A stretch of DNA of 64,000 nucleotides from NCBI RefSeq assembly GCF_004354555.1, contig NZ_PUFH01000004.1, positions 248,001-312,000 on the forward strand, in the 5' to 3' direction. The notes below the pieces were generated by a model. It was not told the DNA's origin and ran no database searches. It saw only the letters and a list, made by a program, of their open reading frames with translations. Made by a program: the position numbers and the translations under genes. Each line of letters opens with the position of its first letter. The first letter of the stretch is position 1. Positions 25,507 through 36,410 of this stretch are shown here, piece after piece. This DNA comes from Leuconostoc citreum. GTDB taxonomy: Bacteria; Bacillota; Bacilli; Lactobacillales; Lactobacillaceae.

Positions 25507-26975
25507 TGATGACGATTGATTTTTTTGATAACGATTTAACATCTCTTCATAATGCCCTTTTAAATAAGCAGTTTACGGCTAGTGAACTAACTAAAGCCAC
25601 GCTTGAAAAAATCGAGAAAACTGATGACAAGCTACATGCTTTTATTATGACGAACCCAGAAATAGCTTTGTCACAAGCTGAAAGCATAGATGAAAAGCAA
25701 GATTTTGCTCACGTCTTATCGGGACTCCCATTAGCATTAAAGGATAACTTAGCTACTAAAGGAATTGAAACAACTGGTGCTTCAAAAATTTTGGAAGGTT
25801 TTAAGCCAGTCTATGATGCCACTGTTGTTGAAAAGCTTAATCAGGATGGTGCCATTTCTGTCGGAAAAGCGAACATGGATGAATTCGCAATGGGTGGCTC
25901 AACAGAAACATCATATTATAGTAAGACAGCTAATGCATGGGATCAAACAAAGGTGCCGGGCGGATCATCTGGTGGTTCAGCGGCAGCTGTTGCTGCAGGA
26001 TTAGTGCCGTTCGCCTTGGGTTCTGATACTGGTGGTTCAATCCGTCAACCAGCAGCATTCAATGGTATTGTCGGTATGAAGCCAACATATGGTCGTGTAT
26101 CGCGTTGGGGGTTGTTTGCGATGGCTTCATCGCTTGATCAAGTGGGGCCTTTTACACGTACTGTAAAAGATAATGCATTGGTTTTGAATACCATTGCTGG
26201 TTTTGACATTAAGGACTCTACTGCTTCAAAACGTGAAGTGCCTGATTTTACAGCACAGTTAACCGGTAATATTAAAGGTTTAAAGATTGCTGTACCAAAA
26301 GAGTATTTTGGTGAGGGAATTGATCCTAAAGTGGCAACAACAGTTAAAGCAGCAATTACGCAGCTCGAGGCAATGGGGGCTACGGTTGATGAAGTGAGCT
26401 TGCCACACACAAAGTACGGTGTTGCTGCCTATTATATTATTATGTCTTCAGAAGCATCTTCTAATTTACAGCGTTACGATGGTGTACGCTATGGCTATCG
26501 CGCTGATGATGTTAAAAATCTTGAAGATTTGTATGTTAAGACACGATCAGAGGGCTTTGGTGATGAAGTAAAGCGTCGCATTATGCTAGGGACATTTTCA
26601 TTATCTGCTGGTGCTTATGATGCGTTCTTTAAAAAAGCAGCTAAGATTCGTACTTTATTAATAGAAGACTTCAATAAAGTATTTGCTAATTATGATGTTA
26701 TAGTCGGTCCCACAGCGCCAACTGTTGCTTATGGCCTAGGAGAAGAGGTAGATGACCCAACAGCTATGTACTTAGCTGATGTACTGACTGTACCGGTTAA
26801 TTTGGCTGGTCTGCCCGGATTATCTGTTAATGCAGGATTTGTAGACGGTTTGCCAGTCGGCTTGCAGATTATTGGTAAGCCATTTGATGAACAAACTGTT
26901 TACCAAACGGGCTATGCCTTTGAACAAGCCACGCGTCTATTCGAACAAATACCAGATATTGCAAAAGAAGACTAA
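25506..26975 (+). CDS. gatA: Asp/Glu-tRNA amidotransferase subunit A
   Basis: 489 residues of the amidase-signature family. The catalytic Lys is in [12 protein letters not shown], and the Ser-cisSer pair is in [34 protein letters not shown]. It releases ammonia from glutamine for GatB. The start at 25506 overlaps the gatC stop (TAATGATG); ATG 25509 is equally possible. SD GAAGGAG. Confidence 0.96.
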   Translation: MMTIDFFDNDLTSLHNALLNKQFTASELTKATLEKIEKTDDKLHAFIMTNPEIALSQAESIDEKQDFAHVLSGLPLALKDNLATKGIETTGASKILEGFKPVYDATVVEKLNQDGAISVGKANMDEFAMGGSTETSYYSKTANAWDQTKVPGGSSGGSAAAVAAGLVPFALGSDTGGSIRQPAAFNGIVGMKPTYGRVSRWGLFAMASSLDQVGPFTRTVKDNALVLNTIAGFDIKDSTASKREVPDFTAQLTGNIKGLKIAVPKEYFGEGIDPKVATTVKAAITQLEAMGATVDEVSLPHTKYGVAAYYIIMSSEASSNLQRYDGVRYGYRADDVKNLEDLYVKTRSEGFGDEVKRRIMLGTFSLSAGAYDAFFKKAAKIRTLLIEDFNKVFANYDVIVGPTAPTVAYGLGEEVDDPTAMYLADVLTVPVNLAGLPGLSVNAGFVDGLPVGLQIIGKPFDEQTVYQTGYAFEQATRLFEQIPDIAKED

Positions 26976-26992
26976 GAAGGGGACAGTTGATT

Positions 26993-28432
26993 ATGGGAAC
27001 AGGAAATTTTGAAACAACCATTGGATTGGAAGTTCACGTTGAAATGCAAACCAATTCAAAGCTTTTGTCACCATCGCCAGTCCATTATGGTGATCAGCCA
27101 AACGAAAACACGAATGTGATTGATTTTGGCTATCCTGGTGTTTTGCCGGTTGCTAACAAAGGGGCATTAGAATATGGTATGCGTGCAGCGCTAGCCTTGA
27201 ATGCCACCATCTCACCATTTATTCGTTGGGATCGTAAGAATTATTTTTACCCAGATAACCCAAAAGCTTATCAAACAACACAATCACAGACACCTATTGG
27301 TACAAATGGCTATCTTGACGTCGTATTAGCTGATGGACAAACCAAACGCATTCGTATTAAAGAAATGCACGTCGAAGAAGATGCAGGTAAAAATACACAC
27401 GGTGCTGATGGCTATTCATACGTGGATTTGAACCGTCAAGGAACACCTTTAATTGAAATTGTATCGGAAGCAGATATCGCTTCCCCAGATGAAGCTTATG
27501 CTTACCTAGAACAGTTGCGCCAAGCTATTTTGTTTACTGGTATTTCTGAGGCTAAAATGCAAGAAGGTCAAATGCGTGCGGATGTTAACATTTCAATTCG
27601 GCCATTTGGGTCAACCAAATATGGCACTAAAGTTGAAATGAAAAATATTAATTCATTCAACTATGTCCGTAATGCTTTGATTTTTGAAGAGAAACGCCAG
27701 GCAGAGGTGTTGCGCTCAGGTGGTGTCATTCAACAGGAAACACGTCGCTACAACGAACCAACAAAGTCAACAATACTCATGCGTGTTAAAGAGGGTGCAG
27801 ATGATTACCGTTATTTCCCCGAACCAGACTTATCACCTGTTGTGATTGATCAAGAATGGATTGATCAAGTAGCAGCTGAATTACCAAAATCTGCTAAGGA
27901 ACGCCAGCAGGACTATGTTACACATTTGGGCATTGAACAATACGATGCTGAGGTATTAACTCAGACTTTAGCGATGGCTGATTTTTATGACGCAACTATC
28001 GCAGCTGGGGCCGATGCAAAACGTGCAGCTAATTATCTAATTGGCGATGTGAATGCTTTCATGAATAAGCACCAAGTTGAATTACAAGAAACACAATTAA
28101 CGCCACAGCATTTGGCAGGTATGATTAAGTTGATTGAGGCTGGTACGATTTCAACAAAACAGGCAAAACAAGTCTTTGAGGCAATTATGACAGGTGAGGA
28201 ACCAGAAGCTTTTGCTAAGAAAAATGGTTTGGTTCAAATTAGTGATCCGGCTGTCCTACTAGAATGGATTACAGACGTATTAGATAATAATCCGCAATCC
28301 ATTGAAGATTTCAAGGGTGGTAAGGATCGCGCAACTGGCTATTTGATTGGACAATTGATGAAAATGTCTAAAGGACAAGCCAATCCTGGCATTATGAACA
28401 AATTATTATTAGAAGAGCTAGCCAAGCGCTAA
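26993..28432 (+). CDS. gatB: Asp/Glu-tRNA amidotransferase subunit B
   Basis: 479 residues. N-terminal [23 protein letters not shown], the [12 protein letters not shown] segment, the [15 protein letters not shown] motif and the C-terminal YqeY-like tail domain ([15 protein letters not shown]) are all present. It activates and amidates the misacylated tRNA. The ATG at 26993 has SD AAGGGG and is preferred over TTG 26987. The gatCAB-dgkB-rlmD order matches Bacillus. Confidence 0.96.
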   Translation: MGTGNFETTIGLEVHVEMQTNSKLLSPSPVHYGDQPNENTNVIDFGYPGVLPVANKGALEYGMRAALALNATISPFIRWDRKNYFYPDNPKAYQTTQSQTPIGTNGYLDVVLADGQTKRIRIKEMHVEEDAGKNTHGADGYSYVDLNRQGTPLIEIVSEADIASPDEAYAYLEQLRQAILFTGISEAKMQEGQMRADVNISIRPFGSTKYGTKVEMKNINSFNYVRNALIFEEKRQAEVLRSGGVIQQETRRYNEPTKSTILMRVKEGADDYRYFPEPDLSPVVIDQEWIDQVAAELPKSAKERQQDYVTHLGIEQYDAEVLTQTLAMADFYDATIAAGADAKRAANYLIGDVNAFMNKHQVELQETQLTPQHLAGMIKLIEAGTISTKQAKQVFEAIMTGEEPEAFAKKNGLVQISDPAVLLEWITDVLDNNPQSIEDFKGGKDRATGYLIGQLMKMSKGQANPGIMNKLLLEELAKR

Positions 28433-28485
28433 TAATGCTGGATAGTCACATAACAGGTAAACTTACCTGTGTACATAAGTTTTAT

Positions 28486-28554
28486 GAAAGGATAGTGTGG
28501 CACGGTAACGTGTTTAACAAATAATTAGCATTATTTGTGACGTCACACGCTAAC
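28486..28554 (+). promoter_or_regulatory. Hairpin-separated SD of the second lipid kinase (three-way junction)
   Basis: SD GAAAGGA (28486-28492) is 62 nt before the ATG at 28555. Between them lies a three-way junction: GTGTG (28495-28499)/CACAC (28544-28548), CACG-GTAA-CGTG (28501-28512, a GNRA-type loop) and ACAAATAAT (28517-28525)/ATTATTTGT (28530-28538). Folding leaves 2 + 6 nt between SD and ATG. A separate hairpin ACAGGTAA/TTACCTGT at 28453-28470 is upstream. Confidence 0.65.
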
Positions 28555-29544
28555 ATGAGAGCAAGAATTATTTATAATCCAACATCCGGTCGTGAAGCAA
28601 TTAAGCGGGAAATGTTGGACATTTTGCAAGTTTATGAGTCAGCTGGTTATGAAACATCGGCATTTGCCACGACGCCAGAACCAATGTCTGCTGCCATAGA
28701 AGCCAGACGAGCCGCTGAAGCGGGATTTGATTTGATTGTTGCTGCCGGTGGTGATGGCACGATTAATGAGGTGGTTAATGGTTTAGCACAATTAGATAAG
28801 CGGCCAATGATGGCGGTTATTCCAGCTGGCACTACAAATGATTACGCACGTGCTTTAAAGTTGCCTCGCGATGAACCTCTAGAGTCAGCCAAAGTTATTT
28901 TGCAAAATGAAACAATTAAGATGGATATTGGTAAAATTGACCAATATGGGCAGTCAAAGTATTTTATGAATATTGCAGCCTTAGGCACCATTAGTGAAGT
29001 TACCTATGCTGTGCCGTCATTAATGAAGTCATTATATGGGTACTTGGCATATCTAGTTAAAGGCGCGGAGTTAATTACAAGAATTAAGCCAGTAAACGCT
29101 AAGGTTGTGTACGATGAGGGTGAATATTCTGGGAAAATTTCGATGATTTTTTTGGCATTAACTAATTCAGTTGGTGGCTTCGAATCAATTGTGCCAGATG
29201 CTAAGTTAGACGATGGCAAGTTTACATTATTGATTATCAAGGAATCTAACCTTGCCCAAATTCTCCAGATTGTTGCGCAGATGCTCAATGGGGGGAAGCA
29301 TGTTGATAACCCGCAATTGATTTATAAAAAAACTAACAAAGTGGAAATCATACCATTGGATGATGACCGGTTAAAGGTTAATTTAGATGGTGAATATGGT
29401 GGCGATGCCCCAATGCTTTTCACTGATTTACAGCAACATATTGAATTTATTGCGAACCGTTCTGGTATGCCAGAAGCAGCAACTGTTTCGGACCGAACTA
29501 AACAGCAATTTATGGCTGACGTCGAAAAACTCGACGTTAAATAA
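28555..29544 (+). CDS. dgkB: Diacylglycerol kinase family protein (DgkB-like)
   Basis: 329 residues with NPTSGRE at the N terminus, GGDGTINEVVNGLAQ, the IPAGTTNDYARAL motif and a C-terminal VNLDGEYGGDAP, close to DgkB, which phosphorylates diacylglycerol produced by lipoteichoic acid synthesis. The position between gatB and rlmD matches dgkB in Bacillus. ATG 28555 gives the family N terminus MRARIIYNPTSG; the GTG at 28537 adds six non-homologous residues and would sit within the leader stem. Confidence 0.9.
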   Translation: MRARIIYNPTSGREAIKREMLDILQVYESAGYETSAFATTPEPMSAAIEARRAAEAGFDLIVAAGGDGTINEVVNGLAQLDKRPMMAVIPAGTTNDYARALKLPRDEPLESAKVILQNETIKMDIGKIDQYGQSKYFMNIAALGTISEVTYAVPSLMKSLYGYLAYLVKGAELITRIKPVNAKVVYDEGEYSGKISMIFLALTNSVGGFESIVPDAKLDDGKFTLLIIKESNLAQILQIVAQMLNGGKHVDNPQLIYKKTNKVEIIPLDDDRLKVNLDGEYGGDAPMLFTDLQQHIEFIANRSGMPEAATVSDRTKQQFMADVEKLDVK

Positions 29545-29574
29545 TGTTTGTAGTGGGTGTCGAAAAACCCAAGA

Positions 29575-29637
29575 AAAGGAGTGTGCGATTAATATCATAC
29601 GATGATGAATTATGTCGTGATGATGAGCACGAATATT
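29575..29637 (+). promoter_or_regulatory. Hairpin-separated SD of rlmD
   Basis: SD AAAGGAG (29575-29581) is 56 nt before the ATG at 29638. GTGC (29583-29586) pairs with GCAC (29627-29630), and inside ATCATACGA (29594-29602) pairs with TCGT-G-ATGAT (29615-29624, one bulge). Folding leaves 1 + 7 nt. A GTG at 29583 also opens a 26-codon frame overlapping the rlmD start out of frame. Confidence 0.6.
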
Positions 29638-31023
29638 ATGGCAAAAGCAAATCGTGTCTATAAAACGAAGGTTCCCGTAACCAAAAATCAACAAGTTGAG
29701 GCTGAAGTGGTTGATATTACTTATCAAGGTATGGGTGTCATTAAAATCGATAATTTTCCAATTTTTGTAATTGATGCCATACCTGGTGAAGTGGTACAAG
29801 TTGGTATTACCAAAGTGTTAAAAAGTTACGCTTTTGGTCGCGTGATTAAGCGCGTAAAGGCCTCACCAAATCGTGCCGAAAATGTCGATAAGGTCGCAAT
29901 TACAACAGGCATTGCGCCATTGGCGAATTTGAAATACGAAGCCCAGTTGACATTTAAGCAACGGCAAGTAGAACAACTCTTCAAAAAAGTTAATGTTAGT
30001 GTTGAAGTGAACCCAACGATTGGGATGACAGATCCAACAAAATACAGAAACAAAGCGCAGGTGCCTGTCCAAATGGTTAATGGCCAATTGGAAACAGGCT
30101 TTTATCGGCGTGGATCACATAAATTAATGCCAGTAGAGGACTTCTATATTCAAGATCCAAAAGTTGACGAAGCTGTTTCCGTTACACGTGATGTGTTACG
30201 TGATCTTGGTATTTCGGCATATGACGAGGAAACACATAAAGGTGTTGTACGCCATATTATGGCACGTCGTGGTTTTTATTCACATGAACTGATGGTTGTG
30301 ATTATCACCAATACGAAAAAATTACCCGAAGCCGATAACATTGCAGCAGCTTTACGTGCAAAACTACCTGAATTAAAGAGCTTTATCCACAATATTAATA
30401 ATCACGATACCAACGTCATTATGGGTCAGTGGAATGAAACAGTATGGGGTGCAGATGAGATTCATGATCAGCTAATGGGAAAGGACTTCATCATTGGCCC
30501 AAACTCATTTTATCAAATTAACCCGCAGACAACTGCTGTTTTGTATACATTGGCTGCCGAGAAAGCAGGCTTAAAACCGACAGATGTAGTGGTAGATGCT
30601 TATTCAGGCATTGGCACGATTACCTTGTCAATTGCTGATCAAGTGGCCAAAGTTTATGGTGTGGAAGTTGTTGAAGATGCTGTCCTAGATGCAGAAAAAA
30701 ATGCCCAAAATAATCATATTGACAACGTTGAATTTGTTACAGCCGATGCGCCCGAGCAGATGACACAATGGGCAGCAGATGGTCTGAAACCGGATGTTGT
30801 ATTTGTTGATCCACCACGTAAAGGCTTAACCAATGAATTAATCTCAGCTGTTAGTGCGATGCAACCGAAGACATTTGTATATATAAGTTGTAATCCTGCG
30901 ACCTTGGCACGTGATACAGTTCAGATATTAGCAGAAGGTTTTCATATTGATGGGCCAATTCAACCAATTGACCAATTCCCTCAAACAACACATGTTGAAA
31001 GTGTGTTGATATTTAAGCGTTAA
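29638..31023 (+). CDS. rlmD: 23S rRNA m5U methyltransferase, RlmD/RumA family, lacking the Fe-S cysteines
   Basis: 461 residues. TRAM domain (about residues 10-65), then the methyltransferase with VVDAYSGIGTITLSIA (SAM site), DPPRKGL and the catalytic FVYISCNPATLARD. Uridine-5-methyltransferases of this group usually carry a CxxxxxCxxC 4Fe-4S motif after TRAM. Here the segment is AITTGIAPLANLKYEAQL, and the catalytic cysteine is the only cysteine I find. This could reflect adaptation to low-iron life. The yefA-like position supports the call; the exact uridine target is uncertain. Confidence 0.9.
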   Translation: MAKANRVYKTKVPVTKNQQVEAEVVDITYQGMGVIKIDNFPIFVIDAIPGEVVQVGITKVLKSYAFGRVIKRVKASPNRAENVDKVAITTGIAPLANLKYEAQLTFKQRQVEQLFKKVNVSVEVNPTIGMTDPTKYRNKAQVPVQMVNGQLETGFYRRGSHKLMPVEDFYIQDPKVDEAVSVTRDVLRDLGISAYDEETHKGVVRHIMARRGFYSHELMVVIITNTKKLPEADNIAAALRAKLPELKSFIHNINNHDTNVIMGQWNETVWGADEIHDQLMGKDFIIGPNSFYQINPQTTAVLYTLAAEKAGLKPTDVVVDAYSGIGTITLSIADQVAKVYGVEVVEDAVLDAEKNAQNNHIDNVEFVTADAPEQMTQWAADGLKPDVVFVDPPRKGLTNELISAVSAMQPKTFVYISCNPATLARDTVQILAEGFHIDGPIQPIDQFPQTTHVESVLIFKR

Positions 31024-31065
31024 GCACTATGTGAATACTATTTTGTCAAAACAACTCAAAATAAT

Positions 31066-31101
31066 TTGACAAATATTGGTTAACTCTGTAATATATATTA
31101 G
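31066..31101 (+). promoter_or_regulatory. pyrG promoter with GGGC start site
   Basis: TTGACA (31066-31071), 17-bp spacer, TAATAT (31089-31094), then 6 nt to GGGCTCCC starting at 31101. The initially transcribed GGGC is the hallmark of reiterative-transcription control of pyrG. Confidence 0.82.
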
Positions 31102-31163
31102 GGCTCCCATTAAATGGGACAGACGTTAAAAGCTCCCAAGTATTATACTTGGGAGCTTTTCTA
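31101..31163 (+). promoter_or_regulatory. CTP-sensing reiterative transcription attenuator of pyrG
   Basis: The leader begins GGGCTCCC. A perfect terminator AAAAGCTCCCAAGTA / TACTTGGGAGCTTTT (31128-31160) lies 27 nt downstream. In Bacillus subtilis, low CTP stalls polymerase at the C after GGG, adding extra Gs that pair with the C/U-rich left arm of the terminator and let transcription proceed. All sequence elements are present, so the same mechanism is inferred here. Confidence 0.85.
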
Positions 31164-31214
31164 TTTTTATTTTTACCCCTGAAACGTTGCATGCGCGCAA
31201 GCGCTTAATCATGA

Positions 31215-32843
<1,629 letters not shown>

Positions 32844-32905
32844 ATTTATTTTTGAACACGCGAACGCGTGTTTTTATTTTCGAACAAAATACTTGCTTTG
32901 CTTGG

Positions 32906-32911
32906 TATAAT
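32906..32911 (+). promoter_or_regulatory. Extended -10 of uvrC, six bases before ATG
   Basis: TGG-TATAAT ends at 32911, followed by aataat and the ATG at 32918. There is no room for an SD, so the mRNA is predicted to be leaderless. Confidence 0.65.
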
Positions 32912-32917
32912 AATAAT

Positions 32918-34714
32918 ATGTTAGCAAATCCATCAAAACACATTGAACAAAAACTCGCGTTGCTGCCATCAGAACCCGGGTCATATCAAATGAAAGATAA
33001 GAACGGCAAGATTATTTATGTTGGTAAAGCCAAAAATTTAAAGAATCGTGTTCGCTCTTATTTCAAGCAAGATCATAGTGGCAAAACAGCAGAATTAGTG
33101 CAAAATATCACCGATTTTGATTATATTGTCACAAATTCCGATAAGGAAGCTTTTTTACTAGAAAACGAATTAATTAAAAAGTATAAGCCTTATTATAATA
33201 TTCGCTTGAAGTATGGTACTGGTTATCCTTATATTAAAATTACTAAAGAGCGCGATCCTAAAATGGCTTTAGTTAATGAAGTCAAGCGAGATGGCGGCTT
33301 TTATTTTGGACCCTATCCAAACGTTTATGCTGCACAGGAAACCTTACGATTTTTGGAAAAAAATTATCCTCTACGACGCTGCAACGGTTATCAAGGCAGG
33401 CCATGCTTATACTACAATATTGGACAATGCTTAGGACCGTGCTGGCATGATGTACCACAAAAAGCGTATGATGATCAAATTGCGCGTATTAAACACTTTT
33501 TAGATGGTAATACTGCTTCAGTTAAAAAAGCCATTGCACAGAAAATGCAAATAGCTGCCGAAACATTAGAATTTGAGCGTGCGGCTGATTTAAGAGATCA
33601 ACTCAAATATATTGATGAAACAGTTGAAAGTCAACGTGTACTCTCAAAAGACACGACACCTCGCGACTTGTTTAATTATTATCTTGACAAGGGTTGGATG
33701 ACGGTTGAAGTCTTTTTCTTAAGACAAGCACGTCTAATTCGACAATACAAACAGACATTTTCGGTTGTCGGGGCAGCTGATGAAGAAATGATGAACTTCA
33801 TGCAACAGTTCTATGCACAGCGTAACATTCAAAAACCCAATGAAGTATTAGTACCCAAAGGGATTGATACTAATGCATTATCAGAGATGTTACAAATTCC
33901 TGTACGTGTACCTGTGCGTGGTGAAAAACGTGATTTGCTAGATTTAGCTCAAAAAAATGCTCGAATTGCTTTAGAAGAAAAGTTTCGTTTGATGCAGTTG
34001 AATGAGAAAAAAACGACAGGCGCGATGCGCGAAATCACCCATGCTTTAAACATTCCTATGGGCAAAAGAATTGAGGCTTTTGATCATTCACATACCCAAG
34101 GTGTCGAAATTGTCAGCGCTATGGTTGTCTTTGATGATGGCGTGCCCAACAAAGACCTATATCGTAAATATAAAATTAAATCGGTCAGTCACGCTGATGA
34201 ATGGTCTGAAACCCAAGAAGTAATCCGCCGCCGATACTCACGTATTTTGAAAGAGGGCGGTGAAATGCCAGACCTTATTTTAATGGATGGTGGAGAAATT
34301 CAGCTACACGCTGCCAAAGAAGTGTTAGAAGATGAACTTGGTCTAACTAGCTTGCCGATTGCAGCCATGGTGAAAAATGATAAGCATAAGACAGCTGATC
34401 TGATTGATGGGCGAACAGGTGAAGTAGTAGTTTTGAGTAAGCAATCTGAAGGTTTCTTCTTGATTCAGCGTGTACAAGAGGAAGTGCATCGGTTTGCGAT
34501 TAATTTCCATCGCCAACTGCGTAGTAAGAACTCGTTAGCATCACGCTTAGATATGATTGACGGTGTCGGCCCTAAAACGCGACAGAAATTACTACGTGAA
34601 TTTGGGTCACTACCAAAAATAGCTGGGGCTTCCATTGAAGCATTGCAAGCCATCGGCATTAATGAAAAATTAGCGCGTGTTATCCATATGAGTTTAAAAT
34701 CAGGCATACAATAG
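32918..34714 (+). CDS. uvrC: UvrABC excinuclease subunit C
   Basis: 598 residues: GIY-YIG nuclease domain (GSYQMKDKNGKIIYVGKAKNLKNRV, residues about 20-45), Cys-rich RRCNGYQGRPCLYYNIGQCLGPC, UVR motif (EFERAADLRDQLKYI), RNase H-like nuclease half (EAFDHSHTQGVEIVSAMV) and C-terminal HhH. It makes both incisions in nucleotide excision repair. The start at 32918 gives MLANPSKHIEQKLALLP, the family N terminus. The TTG at 32852 would precede the promoter. Confidence 0.95.
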   Translation: MLANPSKHIEQKLALLPSEPGSYQMKDKNGKIIYVGKAKNLKNRVRSYFKQDHSGKTAELVQNITDFDYIVTNSDKEAFLLENELIKKYKPYYNIRLKYGTGYPYIKITKERDPKMALVNEVKRDGGFYFGPYPNVYAAQETLRFLEKNYPLRRCNGYQGRPCLYYNIGQCLGPCWHDVPQKAYDDQIARIKHFLDGNTASVKKAIAQKMQIAAETLEFERAADLRDQLKYIDETVESQRVLSKDTTPRDLFNYYLDKGWMTVEVFFLRQARLIRQYKQTFSVVGAADEEMMNFMQQFYAQRNIQKPNEVLVPKGIDTNALSEMLQIPVRVPVRGEKRDLLDLAQKNARIALEEKFRLMQLNEKKTTGAMREITHALNIPMGKRIEAFDHSHTQGVEIVSAMVVFDDGVPNKDLYRKYKIKSVSHADEWSETQEVIRRRYSRILKEGGEMPDLILMDGGEIQLHAAKEVLEDELGLTSLPIAAMVKNDKHKTADLIDGRTGEVVVLSKQSEGFFLIQRVQEEVHRFAINFHRQLRSKNSLASRLDMIDGVGPKTRQKLLREFGSLPKIAGASIEALQAIGINEKLARVIHMSLKSGIQ

Positions 34715-34799
34715 TAATAAACCTCATGGTCGCACGACGACGCGTTTTATGTTAAACTAGAGTATTAAAAGTATCGCAAGCTCAATGATATGAGCGGAC

Positions 34800-34870
34800 A
34801 AGGAGAATCGCATCAAACAAGACGCGTCCGATTAGTAACAGCGTGTCGGTTGGTTTGGTGCACTAAAGCT
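34800..34870 (+). promoter_or_regulatory. Hairpin-separated SD of obgE
   Basis: SD AAGGAGA (34800-34806) is 64 nt before the ATG at 34871. GCATCAAAC (34810-34818) pairs with GTTTGGTGC (34853-34861), nine pairs with one G-U. Inside, ACGC/GCGT (34822-34825/34841-34844) and CCGA/TCGG (34828-34831/34846-34849) could form alternatives or a pseudoknot. Folding leaves 3 + 9 nt between SD and ATG. Confidence 0.65.
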
Positions 34871-36190
34871 ATGGCATTTGTAGATCAAGCAGAAATTGAA
34901 GTAAAAGCTGGAAAAGGTGGCGATGGTATTGTATCCTTCCGTCACGAAAAATTTGTGGCTATGGGCGGTCCATTCGGTGGAGATGGTGGCCACGGAGGGT
35001 CAATCATTTTTAAAGTGGACGAAGGTCTACGCACTTTGATGGATTTTCGTTATAATCGTCATTTTAAGGCTCAGCCTGGTGGCAACGGTGGCACAAAAGG
35101 AATGACAGGTGCCTCAGCCGAAGATCGATATATCAAAGTGCCACAAGGCACAACGGTAAAAGATGTTGAAACGGGCGAAGTTTTAGGCGACTTACTGGAA
35201 AATGGTCAAGAATTAGTTGTCGTAAAAGGTGGCCGTGGTGGCCGCGGCAACATTCATTTTGCTACACCAGCTAACCCAGCACCTGAATTGTCAGAAAATG
35301 GCGAGCCAGGTCAAGTCCGAAAGCTTAAGTTAGAGCTTAAGGTGCTTGCCGATGTTGGACTCGTTGGTTTTCCTTCGGCGGGAAAGTCCACGCTATTGTC
35401 TGTTGTTTCTAATGCAAAACCTAAAGTTGCGGCTTACCATTTCACAACGCTGTCACCTAATATTGGCATGGTTCGTCTAGATGATGCGCGCGATTTTGTT
35501 ATGGCCGATTTGCCCGGTTTGATAGAAGGTGCATCTCAAGGTGTTGGACTTGGCTTCCAGTTTTTACGTCACGTTGAACGTACGCGTGTCGTACTGCACC
35601 TTGTGGATATGTCAGGTATTGAAGGAAACGACCCGTACACACAATATCGTAAAATATTAGATGAACTAGGTCAGTATGATGAAACAATACTAAATCGACC
35701 ACATATTGTTGTGCCAACGAAGATGGACATGCCAGATTCTGAAGAAAATTTGGTTAAATTCCGTCAAGAAGTTGCCGCTGATTCAGGTTTGCCTGTACAA
35801 CCGGAGATTATGCCTATTTCTGCTTTAACGCGTGAAGGGGTTCAACCTTTGATGCGATTAACTGCTGACTTATTAGCCACTGCACCTGTACCGGAAAGTT
35901 ACCGTCCTGTGGTAGAAAAGGTGTCTAACGATAAAACTTATGACTTTAAGCCAGAACAGCATAACTTTACTGTTGAATGGTCCGAGGAGACAGAAGAGTG
36001 GGTTATTGGCGGCGCTGAAATTGAGAAACTATTCTTAATGACAAATATTCAGCGTGATGCAACGATTATGCGTTTTGGGAGACAGCTCAGGCATATGGGC
36101 GTTGATGACGCGCTTCGCAAAGCTGGTGCCAAAGACGGTGATGATGTGCGCATCAATAACTCGGATTTTGTATTCGAATTCAGTGATTAA
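34871..36190 (+). CDS. obgE: GTPase Obg
   Basis: 439 residues from the family start [19 protein letters not shown]. Glycine-rich Obg fold (about 1-158), a G domain with [12 protein letters not shown] (G1), TTLSPN (G2), DLPGLIEGA (G3) and the G4-position motif PTKMDM (usual form NKMD), and a C-terminal OCT domain (about 355-430). It acts in late 50S assembly and the stringent response. An in-frame ATG at 34790 would add 27 residues unlike any Obg and precedes the SD, so I reject it. The initiation region has the 9-bp stem described separately. Confidence 0.95.
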   Translation: MAFVDQAEIEVKAGKGGDGIVSFRHEKFVAMGGPFGGDGGHGGSIIFKVDEGLRTLMDFRYNRHFKAQPGGNGGTKGMTGASAEDRYIKVPQGTTVKDVETGEVLGDLLENGQELVVVKGGRGGRGNIHFATPANPAPELSENGEPGQVRKLKLELKVLADVGLVGFPSAGKSTLLSVVSNAKPKVAAYHFTTLSPNIGMVRLDDARDFVMADLPGLIEGASQGVGLGFQFLRHVERTRVVLHLVDMSGIEGNDPYTQYRKILDELGQYDETILNRPHIVVPTKMDMPDSEENLVKFRQEVAADSGLPVQPEIMPISALTREGVQPLMRLTADLLATAPVPESYRPVVEKVSNDKTYDFKPEQHNFTVEWSEETEEWVIGGAEIEKLFLMTNIQRDATIMRFGRQLRHMGVDDALRKAGAKDGDDVRINNSDFVFEFSD

Positions 36191-36196
36191 TGTTTT

Positions 36197-36230
36197 AAAA
36201 CAGCCAGTGTACTACTGACTGTTTTTTATT
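36197..36230 (+). terminator. Terminator of obgE
   Basis: AAAACAG-cc-AGT / ACT-ga-CTGTTTT followed by Ts, 7 nt after the obgE stop. Confidence 0.82.
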
Positions 36231-36340
36231 GCTTAAAATAGTTTGTGAATAAAAGAACATTGATGTAGCAAGCTATTTCACAATCTTTATTTCGCATAGA
36301 CTAGTGAAAAGTGCTATGATATGGTTATTGAAAAAAGTTT

Positions 36341-36410
36341 GGAGGAAATGAGTGACACCACGCGATGAGTGAGAGTTATCATTCAAGCGCAGCGCACACT
36401 CCTTAATAAA
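36341..36410 (+). promoter_or_regulatory. Hairpin-separated SD of alsS, with short upstream frame
   Basis: SD GGAGG (36341-36345) is 65 nt before the ATG at 36411. GAGTG (36350-36354) pairs with CACTC (36397-36401), with inner CGC/GCG and ATGA/TCAT pairs, leaving 4 + 9 nt. An ATG only 2 nt after the SD opens a six-codon frame (MSDTTR) ending at 36368, abutting a GTG at 36369 that is in frame with alsS, so reinitiation is an alternative. An extended -10 (TGC-TATGAT) lies upstream. Confidence 0.55.

Noticed and set aside
32852-32917. UvrC starting at TTG 32852
   Set aside because: That codon precedes the TATAAT box, so it would not be in the transcript, and the extra residues are not family-like.
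34790-34870. N-terminally extended Obg starting at 34790
   Set aside because: The extension precedes the SD, has no SD of its own and does not resemble Obg, whose family start MxFVDQ is at 34871.
36240-36300. Rex-like TTGTGAA ... TTCACAA pair before alsS
   Set aside because: The half-sites are far too widely spaced for a Rex box.
36369-36410. AlsS starting at GTG 36369
   Set aside because: It would add 14 residues outside the family alignment. I keep it only as an alternative in the leader discussion.
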